From: Anaerolineales bacterium | GTDB lineage: Bacteria > Chloroflexota > Anaerolineae > 4572-78 > NAK82 | DNA length: 36,461 nucleotides | Reading direction: 5' to 3' | Assembly: GCA_024643945.1 (NCBI GenBank) | Contig: JAHELX010000002.1 | Location: 3,359-39,819, forward strand | Shown: positions 15,875 to 23,118 of the stretch, piece after piece | Layout of the letters: every line of letters begins with the position of its first letter | Numbering within the stretch: position 1 is the stretch's first letter | Made by a program: the position numbers and the translations under genes | The notes under the pieces: model-generated | What the model saw: only the letters and a program-made list of their open reading frames with translations | Database searches by the model: none | What the model was told of the DNA's origin: nothing

Positions 15875-16663
15875 TTACTTCTCCCGGGCTATTAGCTCAT
15901 CGGTCAGCGCAGCATAGGCCAGCGCGCCGGCCGACCCAGGGGAATAGGTGAGAATCGTCTCGCCGAAGCTGGGCGCTTCGCTCAGCCGAACGTTGCGCGG
16001 GATGACTGTCTTGAAGACTTGCTGGGGGAAGTAGCGTCGTACCTCATCGGCCACTTCCTGCGAGAGGCGGGTGCGTGTGTCGTACATCGTCAACACCACG
16101 CCAGTGATAACGAGACGCGGGTTGAGACTTTCGCGGATGAGGTTGATAGTTCGCACGAGTTGCCCTAATCCTTCCAGGGCCAGGTACTCGCATTGAACGG
16201 GGATGATCACGCCGTCATCGGCAGCGGTGAGGCCATTGACTGTCAACAAACCCAAACTGGGTGGCGTATCAATGAGGACGTAATCGTAGTGTTGTAAGAC
16301 AGGAGCCAGGGCCTTCCGCAGGAGCGTTTCACGGGCAAACATCCCTACCAACTCAACCTCGGCGCCAGCCAGAATCGGTGATGAGGGTACCAGGTGCAAT
16401 CGTGGGCGACGCGTCGTTTGGATGATTTGGGCAACTGGGGTCTTCTCGATAAGCGTATGGTAAATGGTCGCGCGCTCCCCCTTTTTCAGGGAATTGGCAA
16501 GTTGCTCATCCAACCCCAGGCTGGAGGTAGCATTGGCCTGCGGGTCCACATCTACCACCAGCACGCTACGCCCCTGCTCCGACAGAAAAGCACTGATATT
16601 GACCACAGAGGTCGTTTTGCCGACGCCTCCCTTTTGATTGGCGAAGGTGTAGACTTTAGCCAC
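15875..16663 (-). CDS. parA: Chromosome-partitioning ATPase ParA/Soj
   Basis: This 262-aa ParA/Soj has the deviant Walker A at the N-terminus (QKGGVGKTTSVVN), Walker A' aspartate in DVDPQANATSSLG and Walker B in DYVLIDTPPSLG. There is no N-terminal DNA-binding domain, so it is the short chromosomal type. It forms ATP-dependent gradients on the nucleoid that move ParB-bound origins. It lies upstream of parB and downstream of a PfkB-type kinase gene, with gaps of 33 and 45 bp, probably in one transcript. Confidence 0.96.
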   Translation of the reverse strand: MAKVYTFANQKGGVGKTTSVVNISAFLSEQGRSVLVVDVDPQANATSSLGLDEQLANSLKKGERATIYHTLIEKTPVAQIIQTTRRPRLHLVPSSPILAGAEVELVGMFARETLLRKALAPVLQHYDYVLIDTPPSLGLLTVNGLTAADDGVIIPVQCEYLALEGLGQLVRTINLIRESLNPRLVITGVVLTMYDTRTRLSQEVADEVRRYFPQQVFKTVIPRNVRLSEAPSFGETILTYSPGSAGALAYAALTDELIAREK

Positions 16664-16708
16664 GGTGTATGCCCAGGGAAGAGATATGTGATCTTTGGTG
16701 AACTATCT

Positions 16709-17572
16709 TTATGTTTGCCCCATTTTCTCCAGGTACGCCTCAACCTGCTCCCGATTGGGAATCGCGGAGATGCCCGGTCCTTCTACCGAGAAGGAGCCAA
16801 CAACGTTAGCAAAACGGGCTGCTTCCCAGGGATCTTCACGCCCCGATGACTGGACCGTTTCACGTAGCCGGATGAGAAAGGCGGCAGCGAAGACATCGCC
16901 AGCGCCAGTGGGGTCTACCTCGTGGGCAGGGCGAGTAGGAAAGTGACGGACCTGGCCCTGGTGATATACAGTCGCCCCGCGCGGGCCACGGGTAACGACC
17001 AACGTCCGGGCCAGGGCCGCATAGCGTTCGATGCACGATGGATCTCCACACACATCCTCGTCACTCAAGACCAGGGCAGTGAGATGTGGCAGCAACCGCT
17101 CAGCCCCAGGCCATCCACCTAGCGAGACGTAGCCCGTTTCATCCCAGGAACGGAACCAACCCTGCGGCGTGGCGACGACACGCGAGGTGGGAAACTGGTG
17201 CACCAGCGACTCGTCTATCTCGCGGACGAGCGGACCCAGATGAACCAAAGGCACCCGGTGCCATTCGGCTGGGATAGCGTCAGGACCGATGGGGTCGGCG
17301 AGGGCACTGATATATTGTTGGCGCGTGCCGTTAACGTAGATGTTGCGAAAGGTAGTGGTGGCCCGTGCCGGCACACGAATCACTTGAATGTCCGCCAAGA
17401 CATCCGGCAAAACCAGATCGTCTTCGACGCTGGTGATGATAGCCGCCCGTTGCCCCAGGTTGCGAGCTGTGACAGCTCCATAGGTGACGGTCCCCCCAAC
17501 GGTGAAGCCGTCAGCAACCAGATCTTTGGTGATGTGACCGATAACCAGGTAATCGGGAATAATCATAGTCAT
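16709..17572 (-). CDS. PfkB/ribokinase-family carbohydrate kinase
   Basis: This 287-aa sugar or nucleoside kinase carries the C-terminal PfkB signature EVDPTGAGDVFAAAF (about 218-232), with the anion-hole GAGD and catalytic base D226, and the N-terminal GGTVTYGAVTARNLG substrate-binding loop. The normal N-terminal signature is weak, so the substrate is unknown. It may phosphorylate a sugar, nucleoside or an inositol-type polyol. It sits between jag and parA, not a standard member of that conserved block, with 150 bp of repeat-containing DNA before jag on one side and 45 bp to parA on the other. A role in partitioning is not suggested. Confidence 0.85.
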   Translation of the reverse strand: MTMIIPDYLVIGHITKDLVADGFTVGGTVTYGAVTARNLGQRAAIITSVEDDLVLPDVLADIQVIRVPARATTTFRNIYVNGTRQQYISALADPIGPDAIPAEWHRVPLVHLGPLVREIDESLVHQFPTSRVVATPQGWFRSWDETGYVSLGGWPGAERLLPHLTALVLSDEDVCGDPSCIERYAALARTLVVTRGPRGATVYHQGQVRHFPTRPAHEVDPTGAGDVFAAAFLIRLRETVQSSGREDPWEAARFANVVGSFSVEGPGISAIPNREQVEAYLEKMGQT

Positions 17573-17589
17573 CCAGGAAGATATGGCTT

Positions 17590-17700
17590 GATTGATAGGG
17601 ATAAGGGATCAGGGAATCAAGTGGTCAGGCATAGGGAGCGATGGCTCGTTGCCCTGAACCCTGATTCGCTGATCCCTTATCCGCTGCCGTTCTCTATCGA
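17590..17700. repeat. Imperfect inverted repeat between jag and the PfkB gene
   Basis: The left side (about 17597-17620, GGGATAAGGGATCAGGG) is complementary, with gaps, to the right side (about 17657-17682, containing CCCTGATTCGCTGATCCC). It is AT-poor filler of the same style as other spacers here, and could fold into one long hairpin in the mRNA. Confidence 0.55.
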
Positions 17701-17722
17701 TATCGGGATAAGAGTCCCCCGC

Positions 17723-18472
17723 TCACTTGGGAGTAATGGTGACCTTACGATTTTCCCCTTCCCCAATGCTCTTGGTAGTCACTTGGGGATGATCGCGCAG
17801 CGCCATGTGAATGATGCGCCGCTCGTGGGCTGGCATAGCCTCCAGCACCACTCGTTGTCGGCTAAAGGCCACCCGTTCGGCCATACGGGCCGCAAGCTGG
17901 CGCAACAAACGCCTGCGTCGCACTCGATATGACTCTACGTCAACGATGACCGGTTCCCACCGCTCCAGATTTCTGCTCAGCATCAAGCGGGTCATATATT
18001 GCAAGGCCCGCAGCGTCTCGCCTCGGCGGCCAATGAGAATACCCAGATCATCACCACTGACATCGAGGATCAAAGCCGACCCTTCTCCCTCTTCAAGCAG
18101 ATCATCTCCCACTCGCGCTATGACACGGGTGCGAACTTTCATGCGATCAAGCAACCCCTGCAAGAGACTTGTCGCCAGTTCAGCAACGTCAAGTTCTGCC
18201 TCCGCCAGCGCGGCCGCTGGCTTTACCGGAGGAACAAGCGTATCTACATCCCCAAGCTGGGGGGATTCCACGCCTGGCGGGGGTTCCACAGGTAACGCAG
18301 TGATCTGCACTCGCGCATCCTCGGCACCAAAGCCAAGCACGCCACTACGACCAGGATTGATAACCTCAACTTCAACCTGATCCCGAGTCAGACCCAACTC
18401 GCTCAGTCCCTGCTCGATCGCTTCTTCCACTGTCTTTGCAGAAATCTCAACGCTTTCTCTTTCGCTTGTCAT
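17723..18472 (-). CDS. jag: RNA-binding protein Jag/KhpB (Jag-N, KH, R3H domains)
   Basis: This 249-aa protein has an N-terminal Jag_N domain (VEISAKTVEEAIEQGLSEL), a KH-like domain with the GXXG-type loop GRRGETL at about 157-163, and a C-terminal R3H domain (RRIIHMALRDHPQVTTKSIGEG). KhpB pairs with KhpA to bind RNA and affects cell-wall synthesis and division in Gram-positive bacteria. It overlaps yidC by 26 bp, the usual position after yidC. The acidic linker between Jag_N and KH is normal for larger members. KhpA is not in the window. Confidence 0.94.
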   Translation of the reverse strand: MTSERESVEISAKTVEEAIEQGLSELGLTRDQVEVEVINPGRSGVLGFGAEDARVQITALPVEPPPGVESPQLGDVDTLVPPVKPAAALAEAELDVAELATSLLQGLLDRMKVRTRVIARVGDDLLEEGEGSALILDVSGDDLGILIGRRGETLRALQYMTRLMLSRNLERWEPVIVDVESYRVRRRRLLRQLAARMAERVAFSRQRVVLEAMPAHERRIIHMALRDHPQVTTKSIGEGENRKVTITPK

Positions 18473-19259
18473 CCTTTTTGGTCCTTTTCGTGTCAGCAGG
18501 GGTCTCGTTCGCTGACGCAGCCGTCGCCTCAGCCGTTGTTGGCGAAGGTTTCAAGCCTCCCCAGCCAGTCACGAAATACTGCTGGATCAGGCTGAAAACG
18601 TTAGATGTAACCCAATAAAGTGTCAACCCCTGAGGCACTTGCAGCGCAAAAAAGCCGAACATAAGGGGCATCAACGTCATCATTTGATTCATCGAAGCCT
18701 GTTGCGAGTCAGGATTGGGAGGCGTCATCATCTTTTGGACAATGATCTGGCTGATGACGGTGAGAATAGGCAGCACCAAGAAAGCAGCCGCCGTTCCCCA
18801 ACCGACAGAAGGGGGCAGAGGCCACAGCCAGCTCAGATTTCGAGGCTCGGCCAGGCTAGGGATCCAGAAAAAGCCCTCGCTCAGTACTCCTTGGGTGGCT
18901 AGATTGAAAAGTGCCCGGTACAGCGCAAACCAGACGGGCAATTGGATAAGGGTAGGCAAACACCCTCCCAGTGGATTGACACCCGCCTCTTTGTACAGTT
19001 CCATCTGAGCCTGGGACAATTTTTCGCGGTCGCCTTTGTACTTTTTTTGCAGTTTCTGGAGTTCCGGCTGCATCTCCTGCATGGCCCTGGAGGCGCGAAG
19101 CTGCTGAAAGGTGAGAGGAAGTGTGATCAGCTTGATGACAAGGGTAAAAAGGATGATCGCAAAGCCGAATGAATAGGGAATACCCAACCCGCCAATCAGC
19201 TGAGCGAATGTAGTCAGTGCGTCGGCAATGAGACCGATAAAGGCCTGCCAGATATTCAT
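18447..19259 (-). CDS. yidC: Membrane protein insertase YidC/Oxa1
   Basis: This 270-aa protein is a YidC1-type insertase with five or more membrane spans and a hydrophilic positively charged C-terminus (KRTKKDDKRKRKR). The cytoplasmic loop after the first span carries the basic-coiled segment with LSQAQMELYKEAGVNPLGGCLPTL, a family hallmark. It lacks the large periplasmic P1 domain of Proteobacteria. It inserts membrane proteins alone or with SecYEG. It lies between yidD (85 bp away, spacer of TAGCTAATG-like words) and jag (overlap). Confidence 0.96.
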   Translation of the reverse strand: MNIWQAFIGLIADALTTFAQLIGGLGIPYSFGFAIILFTLVIKLITLPLTFQQLRASRAMQEMQPELQKLQKKYKGDREKLSQAQMELYKEAGVNPLGGCLPTLIQLPVWFALYRALFNLATQGVLSEGFFWIPSLAEPRNLSWLWPLPPSVGWGTAAAFLVLPILTVISQIIVQKMMTPPNPDSQQASMNQMMTLMPLMFGFFALQVPQGLTLYWVTSNVFSLIQQYFVTGWGGLKPSPTTAEATAASANETPADTKRTKKDDKRKRKR

Positions 19260-19344
19260 GCGTTAATAACCTCCAGAATAGCCGATAGCTAATGACAGAT
19301 GATTAGTAGCTGAAGGCTGGTAGCTAATGTGAAACCGCCGTGTG
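19260..19344. repeat. Word-like repeats between yidD and yidC
   Basis: The spacer has several near-copies of a TAGCTAATG word (GATAGCTAATGACAG, TAGTAGCTGAAGG, GGTAGCTAATGTG) and mirrored ones. Similar words occur in other spacers of this window (5560-5610). No gene or terminator was seen. Confidence 0.5.
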
Positions 19345-19590
19345 CTATCTGCCATTTGCTACCTGCCGGTCCCGGTGTAGATCGGGTACTGGATCGTAGC
19401 CACCCGGGTTTAACGGATGGCAACGGCTAATCCGTTTGACAGTCAGCCATCCTCCTTGCAAGATCCCATATCTGCTAATGGCTTCGTACCCATAATGAGA
19501 GCAACTTGGTTCAAATCGGCAGGTGGGAGGGAAAAGCGGAGAAATGAACCGCTGATAAGTGCGAATAAGCGCTAATGCTATGTACTTCAT
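19345..19590 (-). CDS. yidD: Membrane protein insertion efficiency factor YidD
   Basis: This 81-aa protein matches the YidD family: the amphipathic N-terminus ([12 protein letters not shown]), the [19 protein letters not shown] cysteine motif and the [24 protein letters not shown] segment. It helps YidC insert some membrane proteins. Its start overlaps the end of rnpA by 4 bp (ATGA), so translation is coupled, the usual arrangement in rpmH-rnpA-yidD-yidC operons. Confidence 0.95.
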   Translation of the reverse strand: MKYIALALIRTYQRFISPLFPPTCRFEPSCSHYGYEAISRYGILQGGWLTVKRISRCHPLNPGGYDPVPDLHRDRQVANGR

Positions 19591-19949
19591 TTGGATTCGT
19601 TCTCACTATTCAAAGATTTGTATAAATTAGCTCGTCTCAAAAGATTCTCAATGGCACAAGAGATTTCGACGTAGGTTGTATGCGCTATCGCCGGTCGAGC
19701 GATGAAGACGATATCCCAGCCTCCATCAATTGAGGCACGACGCAAACGAACCGCTTCACGCATGCGCCGCCTGACACGATTACGTACCACTGCCTTGCCA
19801 ATGCGTTTGCTAGCGGCGAAGCCGAAGCGGCTGTGTTCCAAGTCATTAGGGAGCGCGCATAACACCATCAAATGGTTCGCCCACGATTTGCCTTCTTGCC
19901 GGACTCGCTGGAAGTCGGCGTTGAGCCTCAAACGATACTTGCGCTCCAT
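19587..19949 (-). CDS. rnpA: Ribonuclease P protein component
   Basis: This 120-aa basic protein has the RnpA signature: [17 protein letters not shown] at the N-terminus, the RNR-type motif [16 protein letters not shown] that contacts RNase P RNA, and the [10 protein letters not shown] strand. It binds the RNase P RNA and helps cleave the 5' leader of pre-tRNA. It follows rpmH by 78 bp on the same transcript and overlaps yidD by 4 bp. The RNA component (rnpB) was not recognised in the window. Confidence 0.96.
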   Translation of the reverse strand: MERKYRLRLNADFQRVRQEGKSWANHLMVLCALPNDLEHSRFGFAASKRIGKAVVRNRVRRRMREAVRLRRASIDGGWDIVFIARPAIAHTTYVEISCAIENLLRRANLYKSLNSENESK

Positions 19950-20027
19950 CTATAAATTGCAGACCTACAAATCGGCAGGTGTCGTTTCGCTGATTTACTG
20001 ACTTGCAGATTCACTCAAGCTGCCGTG

Positions 20028-20204
20028 TTAACCGGCGTTCCAGTTAATTCGCTTGGGATGGCGCGGCTGAGGGGCCAATTTACGTCGCCCTTTCAAACGC
20101 CGCGCTTTAATCACATTGCGCCCGCCTCGAGTCTGCATACGCTCCCGGAAGCCATGCACACGCGCCCGGCGCCGCTTCTTAGGTTGATAAGTTCGCTTAG
20201 GCAT
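20028..20204 (-). CDS. rpmH: 50S ribosomal protein L34 with short C-terminal extension
   Basis: Read by hand: 58 codons from ATG (20202-20204) to TAA (20028-20030). The N-terminus [19 protein letters not shown] and the middle [20 protein letters not shown] are classic L34. Most bacterial L34 proteins have 44-47 residues; this one adds about 12 ([14 protein letters not shown]) at the C-terminus. AGGAG lies about 11 nt upstream of the ATG. It is the first gene of the rpmH-rnpA-yidD-yidC-jag run and has a strong promoter at 20262-20291. Confidence 0.95.
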   Translation of the reverse strand: MPKRTYQPKKRRRARVHGFRERMQTRGGRNVIKARRLKGRRKLAPQPRHPKRINWNAG

Positions 20205-20261
20205 TTAACAATTGTCTCCTGAGTCTACCTTCCTTCTCTGGAAGGAAGCTTACATCAAAAT

Positions 20262-20291
20262 ATTATACCTTCTGCTACAAGTAAATGTCAA
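20262..20291 (-). promoter_or_regulatory. Near-consensus promoter of rpmH
   Basis: On the minus strand perfect TTGACA and TATAAT hexamers are separated by 18 bp. The transcript would start near 20255, about 50 nt before the rpmH ATG, and its leader holds a CTTCCTT/AAGGAAG hairpin around 20230-20250. Confidence 0.85.
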
Positions 20292-20786
20292 ATTGTGTGC
20301 CTTCTCAGCGGTATGTCGATCCTTCCTTGCAAAGACCAAGCCCGGTCGTGGCGACACCGACCGGGCTCTAACTGCCCTTTTAAAGTAAGGGGTATCAGAT
20401 CAACAGATCTAACTTTGACAGATTTGAGCCCGCGCCCGAAGCAACATCCTTGTGACTCTGCAACCCTATTCCTACGTGCAGTCCCTTTTCCCCGCCCACA
20501 AGCCCCTATCGTCCCGTGAAGGCGGGAGAGATCTACCTCACACAGCCTGTCCATCCAGGCATGCCACCCAAGGCCAGGCTGGCTACCTGCGTCTCGGCTT
20601 CCCCGGCTCCACCATGCGGACCAGGGTGTCTGCGCCCCAAGTGCAAGAAGAACGGGCATCGTGCAGGGGGAAGCAGTGAGCCAGGTGTCCCGAAAAGGGG
20701 GCTGCGGGTGGTGGGGAAAAGGAGACTTATGAGTGCGAAACGGGTTCCCCTGAGGAGGAATGCTACCCTATCCTCCGGATAGCCTG
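20292..20786. other. Gene-poor region between cspA and rpmH; possible structured RNA, nothing recognised
   Basis: About 500 bp with no convincing protein gene. dnaA, often next to rpmH, is absent, and no TTATCCACA-type DnaA box was seen. It contains a perfect 10-bp stem (AGCCCGGTCG 20339-20348 against 20358-20367), a GATC-type hairpin (AGATC/GATCT around 20400) and several GC-rich pairings between 20510 and 20760. RNase P RNA, tmRNA and SRP RNA signatures (GGAAAGUCC, GGAUUCGAC, GGAAGCAGC contexts) were searched by eye and not found. Confidence 0.4.
20339..20367. repeat. Perfect 10-bp GC-rich stem-loop
   Basis: AGCCCGGTCG (20339-20348), a 9-nt loop, then its perfect complement (20358-20367). 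Downstream on the plus strand comes CTAACTGCCCTTTT, a weak terminator-like tail. On the minus strand no T-tract follows. Confidence 0.6.
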
Positions 20787-20996
20787 TTAGAGGCGCGTGA
20801 CGTTCGCGGCTTGTGGCCCTTTTTGGCTGTTTTCGATGGTGAATTCCACACGCTCATCCTGGTCAAGGTTACGAAAACCTTGACCCACGATGGCCGTGTA
20901 GTGGACGAACACATCGTCGCCACCATCGTCGGGTGTGATAAAGCCGTAACCCTTCGCGCGGCTGAACCACTTGACTGTACCGGTCTTTTGCTCCAC
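20787..20996 (-). CDS. cspA: Cold-shock protein (CspA family)
   Basis: This 69-aa nucleic-acid-binding protein has a single OB-fold cold-shock domain with RNP1 (KGYGFI) and RNP2 (VFVHY) motifs. It likely melts RNA structures. The GTG at 20994-20996 is chosen as start because AAGGAGG lies 8 nt upstream; an upstream TTG (21017) would place that Shine-Dalgarno inside the gene and add seven residues not found in the family. It has an unusually long upstream region with its own promoter and an intrinsic terminator, see below. It is not obviously co-transcribed with rpmH, about 580 bp away. Confidence 0.93.
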   Translation of the reverse strand: MEQKTGTVKWFSRAKGYGFITPDDGGDDVFVHYTAIVGQGFRNLDQDERVEFTIENSQKGPQAANVTRL

Positions 20997-21093
20997 CGGG
21001 AATTCCTCCTTCCTCAAAGATTCTTAACTAAACTATGGGTATCCCGATCGCCCGTTACGTCGCCCCGAGCGATACGGGGGGGAATATCTCTAC

Positions 21094-21124
21094 AAAAAAA
21101 CGCCAGCAGTTGGTGCTGCTGGCG
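21094..21124 (-). terminator. Intrinsic terminator/attenuator upstream of cspA
   Basis: On the minus strand a perfect 9-bp stem CGCCAGCAG / CTGCTGGCG with a 6-nt loop is followed by seven T. It lies between a promoter at 21213-21241 and the cspA start, so it either ends a ~110-nt RNA or attenuates cspA. Confidence 0.85.
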
Positions 21125-21212
21125 ATCTGTGGGTGATGCCGGGTGCCGCACAAACTACTTTGTACCCCAATAACAGGTACAACACAAGAACAAAGCGTCG
21201 ACAGTAAATGCT

Positions 21213-21241
21213 ACAATACCACAACTCTAATTGACTGTCAA
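21213..21241 (-). promoter_or_regulatory. Promoter of the cspA leader / small RNA
   Basis: TTGACA and TATTGT are separated by 17 bp on the minus strand. The -35 sits in an 11-bp palindrome TTGACTGTCAA (21231-21241). A transcript starting near 21205 would run into the terminator at 21094-21124. Confidence 0.75.
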
Positions 21242-21292
21242 ATCTTTGGCACACGGCGAGAATAGCGTGCCTGAGACTTTGGGGCCTTCTCT

Positions 21293-21320
21293 TTGCACGC
21301 CGGCCCTGGTGGCGTATAAT
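21293..21320 (+). promoter_or_regulatory. Promoter of the nicotinate phosphoribosyltransferase-like gene
   Basis: TTGCAC and TATAAT are 16 bp apart on the plus strand, about 220 bp upstream of the gene. The leader between them and the gene holds a dispersed inverted-repeat element (21403-21533). Confidence 0.6.
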
Positions 21321-21402
21321 CCAGACAGTAGATACAAGCCACCAATCGGGAAGTCTCCCGAACAGCACGGATGACATGGACATATGAGTTTGGCTAAGAA
21401 GC

Positions 21403-21533
21403 TGTCCGAAGAGTCATGGGGTGGGCTTTTCCCCAGAGGGGACCTATCCCCGCAGGGGACCTATGGGTGGGCTAGCCCGCCTGAGCAGCCTGGAGAGGTT
21501 GCCCCACCCTGCTTTTCAGACACACTCTAAGGA
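21403..21533. repeat. Dispersed inverted-repeat element, copy A
   Basis: The left end (about GTCCGAAGAGTCATGGGG) and right end (complement of GTGTCTGAAAAGCAGGG) form an imperfect inverted repeat. The interior has two copies of GGGGACCTAT with flanking GGG. Ends resemble elements at 29855-29935 and 31810-31893, and the sequence CTAGCCCGCCTGAGCAG is shared with the 29855 copy in reverse. It lies in the leader of the downstream gene. Confidence 0.7.
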
Positions 21534-21540
21534 GTGGCCT

Positions 21541-22527
21541 ATGGTTGACCAACCCGATCTTATTCTGTCAGGCCAGACAGCCGATGTATATTTTGTGCGC
21601 ACCAGACATATCATGGAGACGGAAGACCTCAACCCGATCGTCTCGATGGAGGTTTTTCCCAATGCCGATGGAGTGCTATGTGGCATCAAGGAAGTGATAA
21701 CCTTGTTACGCCGGGCGCTGCCAAGCGAAAGCGAAGTATGGGCACTGGAAGAGGGCACATTAATGCAGGCCAAAGAGGTCGTGCTGCGCATCACGGGGCC
21801 TTACCGTTCCTTTGTGCTTTACGAGACAGCTTATCTGGGTATGCTGGCCCATGAAAGTGGCTGGGCAACGGCAGCACGGGCCTGCGTACAGGCGGCGGGT
21901 GACATCCCGGTCATCAGTTTTGGCGCTCGGCACGTACATCCCAGCGTATCTCCCTACATGGAGTACGCGGCTATCGTAGGGGGGTGTGTCGGCTGTGCGA
22001 CTACTGCTGGCGCGGAACTGGCTGGCATTGCACCTAGTGGCACTATTCCCCACGCACTTTGCCTGATAATGGGCGACACTGTCGCAGCTACCCAGGCTTT
22101 TGACCGCCATACCCCCATAGATGTGAGACGCATCGCGTTGGTGGATACCTTTAAGGACGAGGCAGAGGAAAGCCTGCGGGTGGCCCAGGCATTGGGAGAT
22201 CGTCTATGGGGTATACGTCTCGACACCCCGCGGGAGCGAGGTCGCGTGACCCCCGATCTAGTGCAAGAAGTTCGTGCCCGCCTCGATCAGGCGGGCTTCG
22301 GGCATGTGAAGATCGTCGTCTCTGGGGGCATAGACCCGGCGCGAATCCAGCTTTTCCGCGAGCGGAAAGCGCCAGTTGACGCCTTCGGGGTCGGCAGTGC
22401 CATCTCTGGTGCTCCGCCTATTGATTTTACCGCCGACATCAAGCAGGTTGAGGGGCAGCCCGTGGCCAAACGGGGACGCATCCCTGGCCTGACCCACAAC
22501 CCGCGCCTGCATCGGATTGACCTGTGA
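21541..22527 (+). CDS. Nicotinate phosphoribosyltransferase-like protein
   Basis: This 328-aa protein resembles the short NAPRTase branch of the nicotinate/quinolinate phosphoribosyltransferase superfamily. Landmarks are YFVRTRHIMETEDLNP at the N-terminus, the IALVDTFKDEAEE and GIRLDTPRERG strands and the C-terminal VDAFGVGSAISGAPPIDFTADI plus GRIPGLTHNP. The reaction would be nicotinate plus PRPP to nicotinate mononucleotide (NAD salvage). The ATG at 21541 is used because AAGGAG is 6 nt upstream; an earlier in-frame ATG at 21421 would translate a dispersed repeat. It stands alone, with promoter and repeat-rich leader upstream. Confidence 0.85.
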   Translation: MVDQPDLILSGQTADVYFVRTRHIMETEDLNPIVSMEVFPNADGVLCGIKEVITLLRRALPSESEVWALEEGTLMQAKEVVLRITGPYRSFVLYETAYLGMLAHESGWATAARACVQAAGDIPVISFGARHVHPSVSPYMEYAAIVGGCVGCATTAGAELAGIAPSGTIPHALCLIMGDTVAATQAFDRHTPIDVRRIALVDTFKDEAEESLRVAQALGDRLWGIRLDTPRERGRVTPDLVQEVRARLDQAGFGHVKIVVSGGIDPARIQLFRERKAPVDAFGVGSAISGAPPIDFTADIKQVEGQPVAKRGRIPGLTHNPRLHRIDL

Positions 22528-22730
22528 CAGCCAAGCGGATGGTAGTGCCCCATCAAATTGATCTTGATAAGCCCGATTCAGCCGCCATGGGAGTGGCCTT
22601 GGTATATCATAATCTCTGTGATGGGGTATAGTCACTGTCCGCACGTTAACTTGGCATAGGGAAGAAAGCCAGACATAGGTAGGGTATACCCGACATGATG
22701 CACAAGGGATAACAACCGGGAGAGATGCCA
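22528..22730 (+). other. Intergenic spacer before the cupin gene
   Basis: About 200 bp with no gene. A CCCCATCA/TGATGGGG inverted repeat (about 22549-22626) and a GGTATACC-type palindrome with TATACCCGACATG near 22684 are visible; the latter 13-mer also occurs at about 10631-10643 next to the acs operon promoter region, possibly by chance. No confident promoter was called. Confidence 0.4.
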
Positions 22731-23093
22731 ATGAACGTGGTAAACCGAGATGAGGTTCCTGTGCTTGAAGGGGGACCGGGTGAGATGATACGTGAGTTAG
22801 CCGGACTGGCTCGGGCCAATGTTCAGCGCCTCAGTCTGGCCGAGGTGATCATTGCACCCGGTGGGCAGGCGCGCGAGCACTACCACCATCAAATGGAAGA
22901 GGTGTATTATCTCCTGCAAGGCCAGGCCCAACTGACAGTTGACGATGAAACGAGTACTGTTGGGCCAGGCGATACGATACCCATCCCGCCTGGGGCCCGC
23001 CACAAAATCGTAAACGTTGGTGACACCGACGTAGTGATGGTCGTTGCTTGCGCGCCAGCCTGGCATGAGCACGACAACGTCTTCCTTGAGTGA
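22731..23093 (+). CDS. Small cupin-domain protein
   Basis: This 120-aa single-domain cupin has both cupin motifs: REHYHHQMEEVYYLLQG with likely metal ligands H50, H52 and E56 or E57, and GDTIPIPPGARHKIVN with H91. Such proteins are diverse: sugar isomerases, dioxygenases or small-molecule binders. The second ATG (22731) is taken because GGGAG is 8 nt upstream; the ATG at 22725 is only 2 nt from it. No functional partner is nearby; the convergent moeA ends 26 bp downstream. Substrate unknown. Confidence 0.85.
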   Translation: MNVVNRDEVPVLEGGPGEMIRELAGLARANVQRLSLAEVIIAPGGQAREHYHHQMEEVYYLLQGQAQLTVDDETSTVGPGDTIPIPPGARHKIVNVGDTDVVMVVACAPAWHEHDNVFLE

Positions 23094-23118
23094 GCAAGAT
23101 ATCCGAATCGCGTTCAGG

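Noticed and set aside
20300..20780. RNase P RNA, tmRNA or SRP RNA in the gap beside rpmH
   Set aside because: Hallmark sequences of each were searched by eye on both strands and not found.
20516..20782. 88-codon ORF in the cspA-rpmH gap
   Set aside because: Basic, Pro/Ser/Gly-rich translation without domain or ribosome site; looks like non-coding GC-rich DNA.
21090..21383. 97-codon ORF upstream of cspA
   Set aside because: Runs through a perfect intrinsic terminator and promoter, no domain; more likely leader/sRNA territory.
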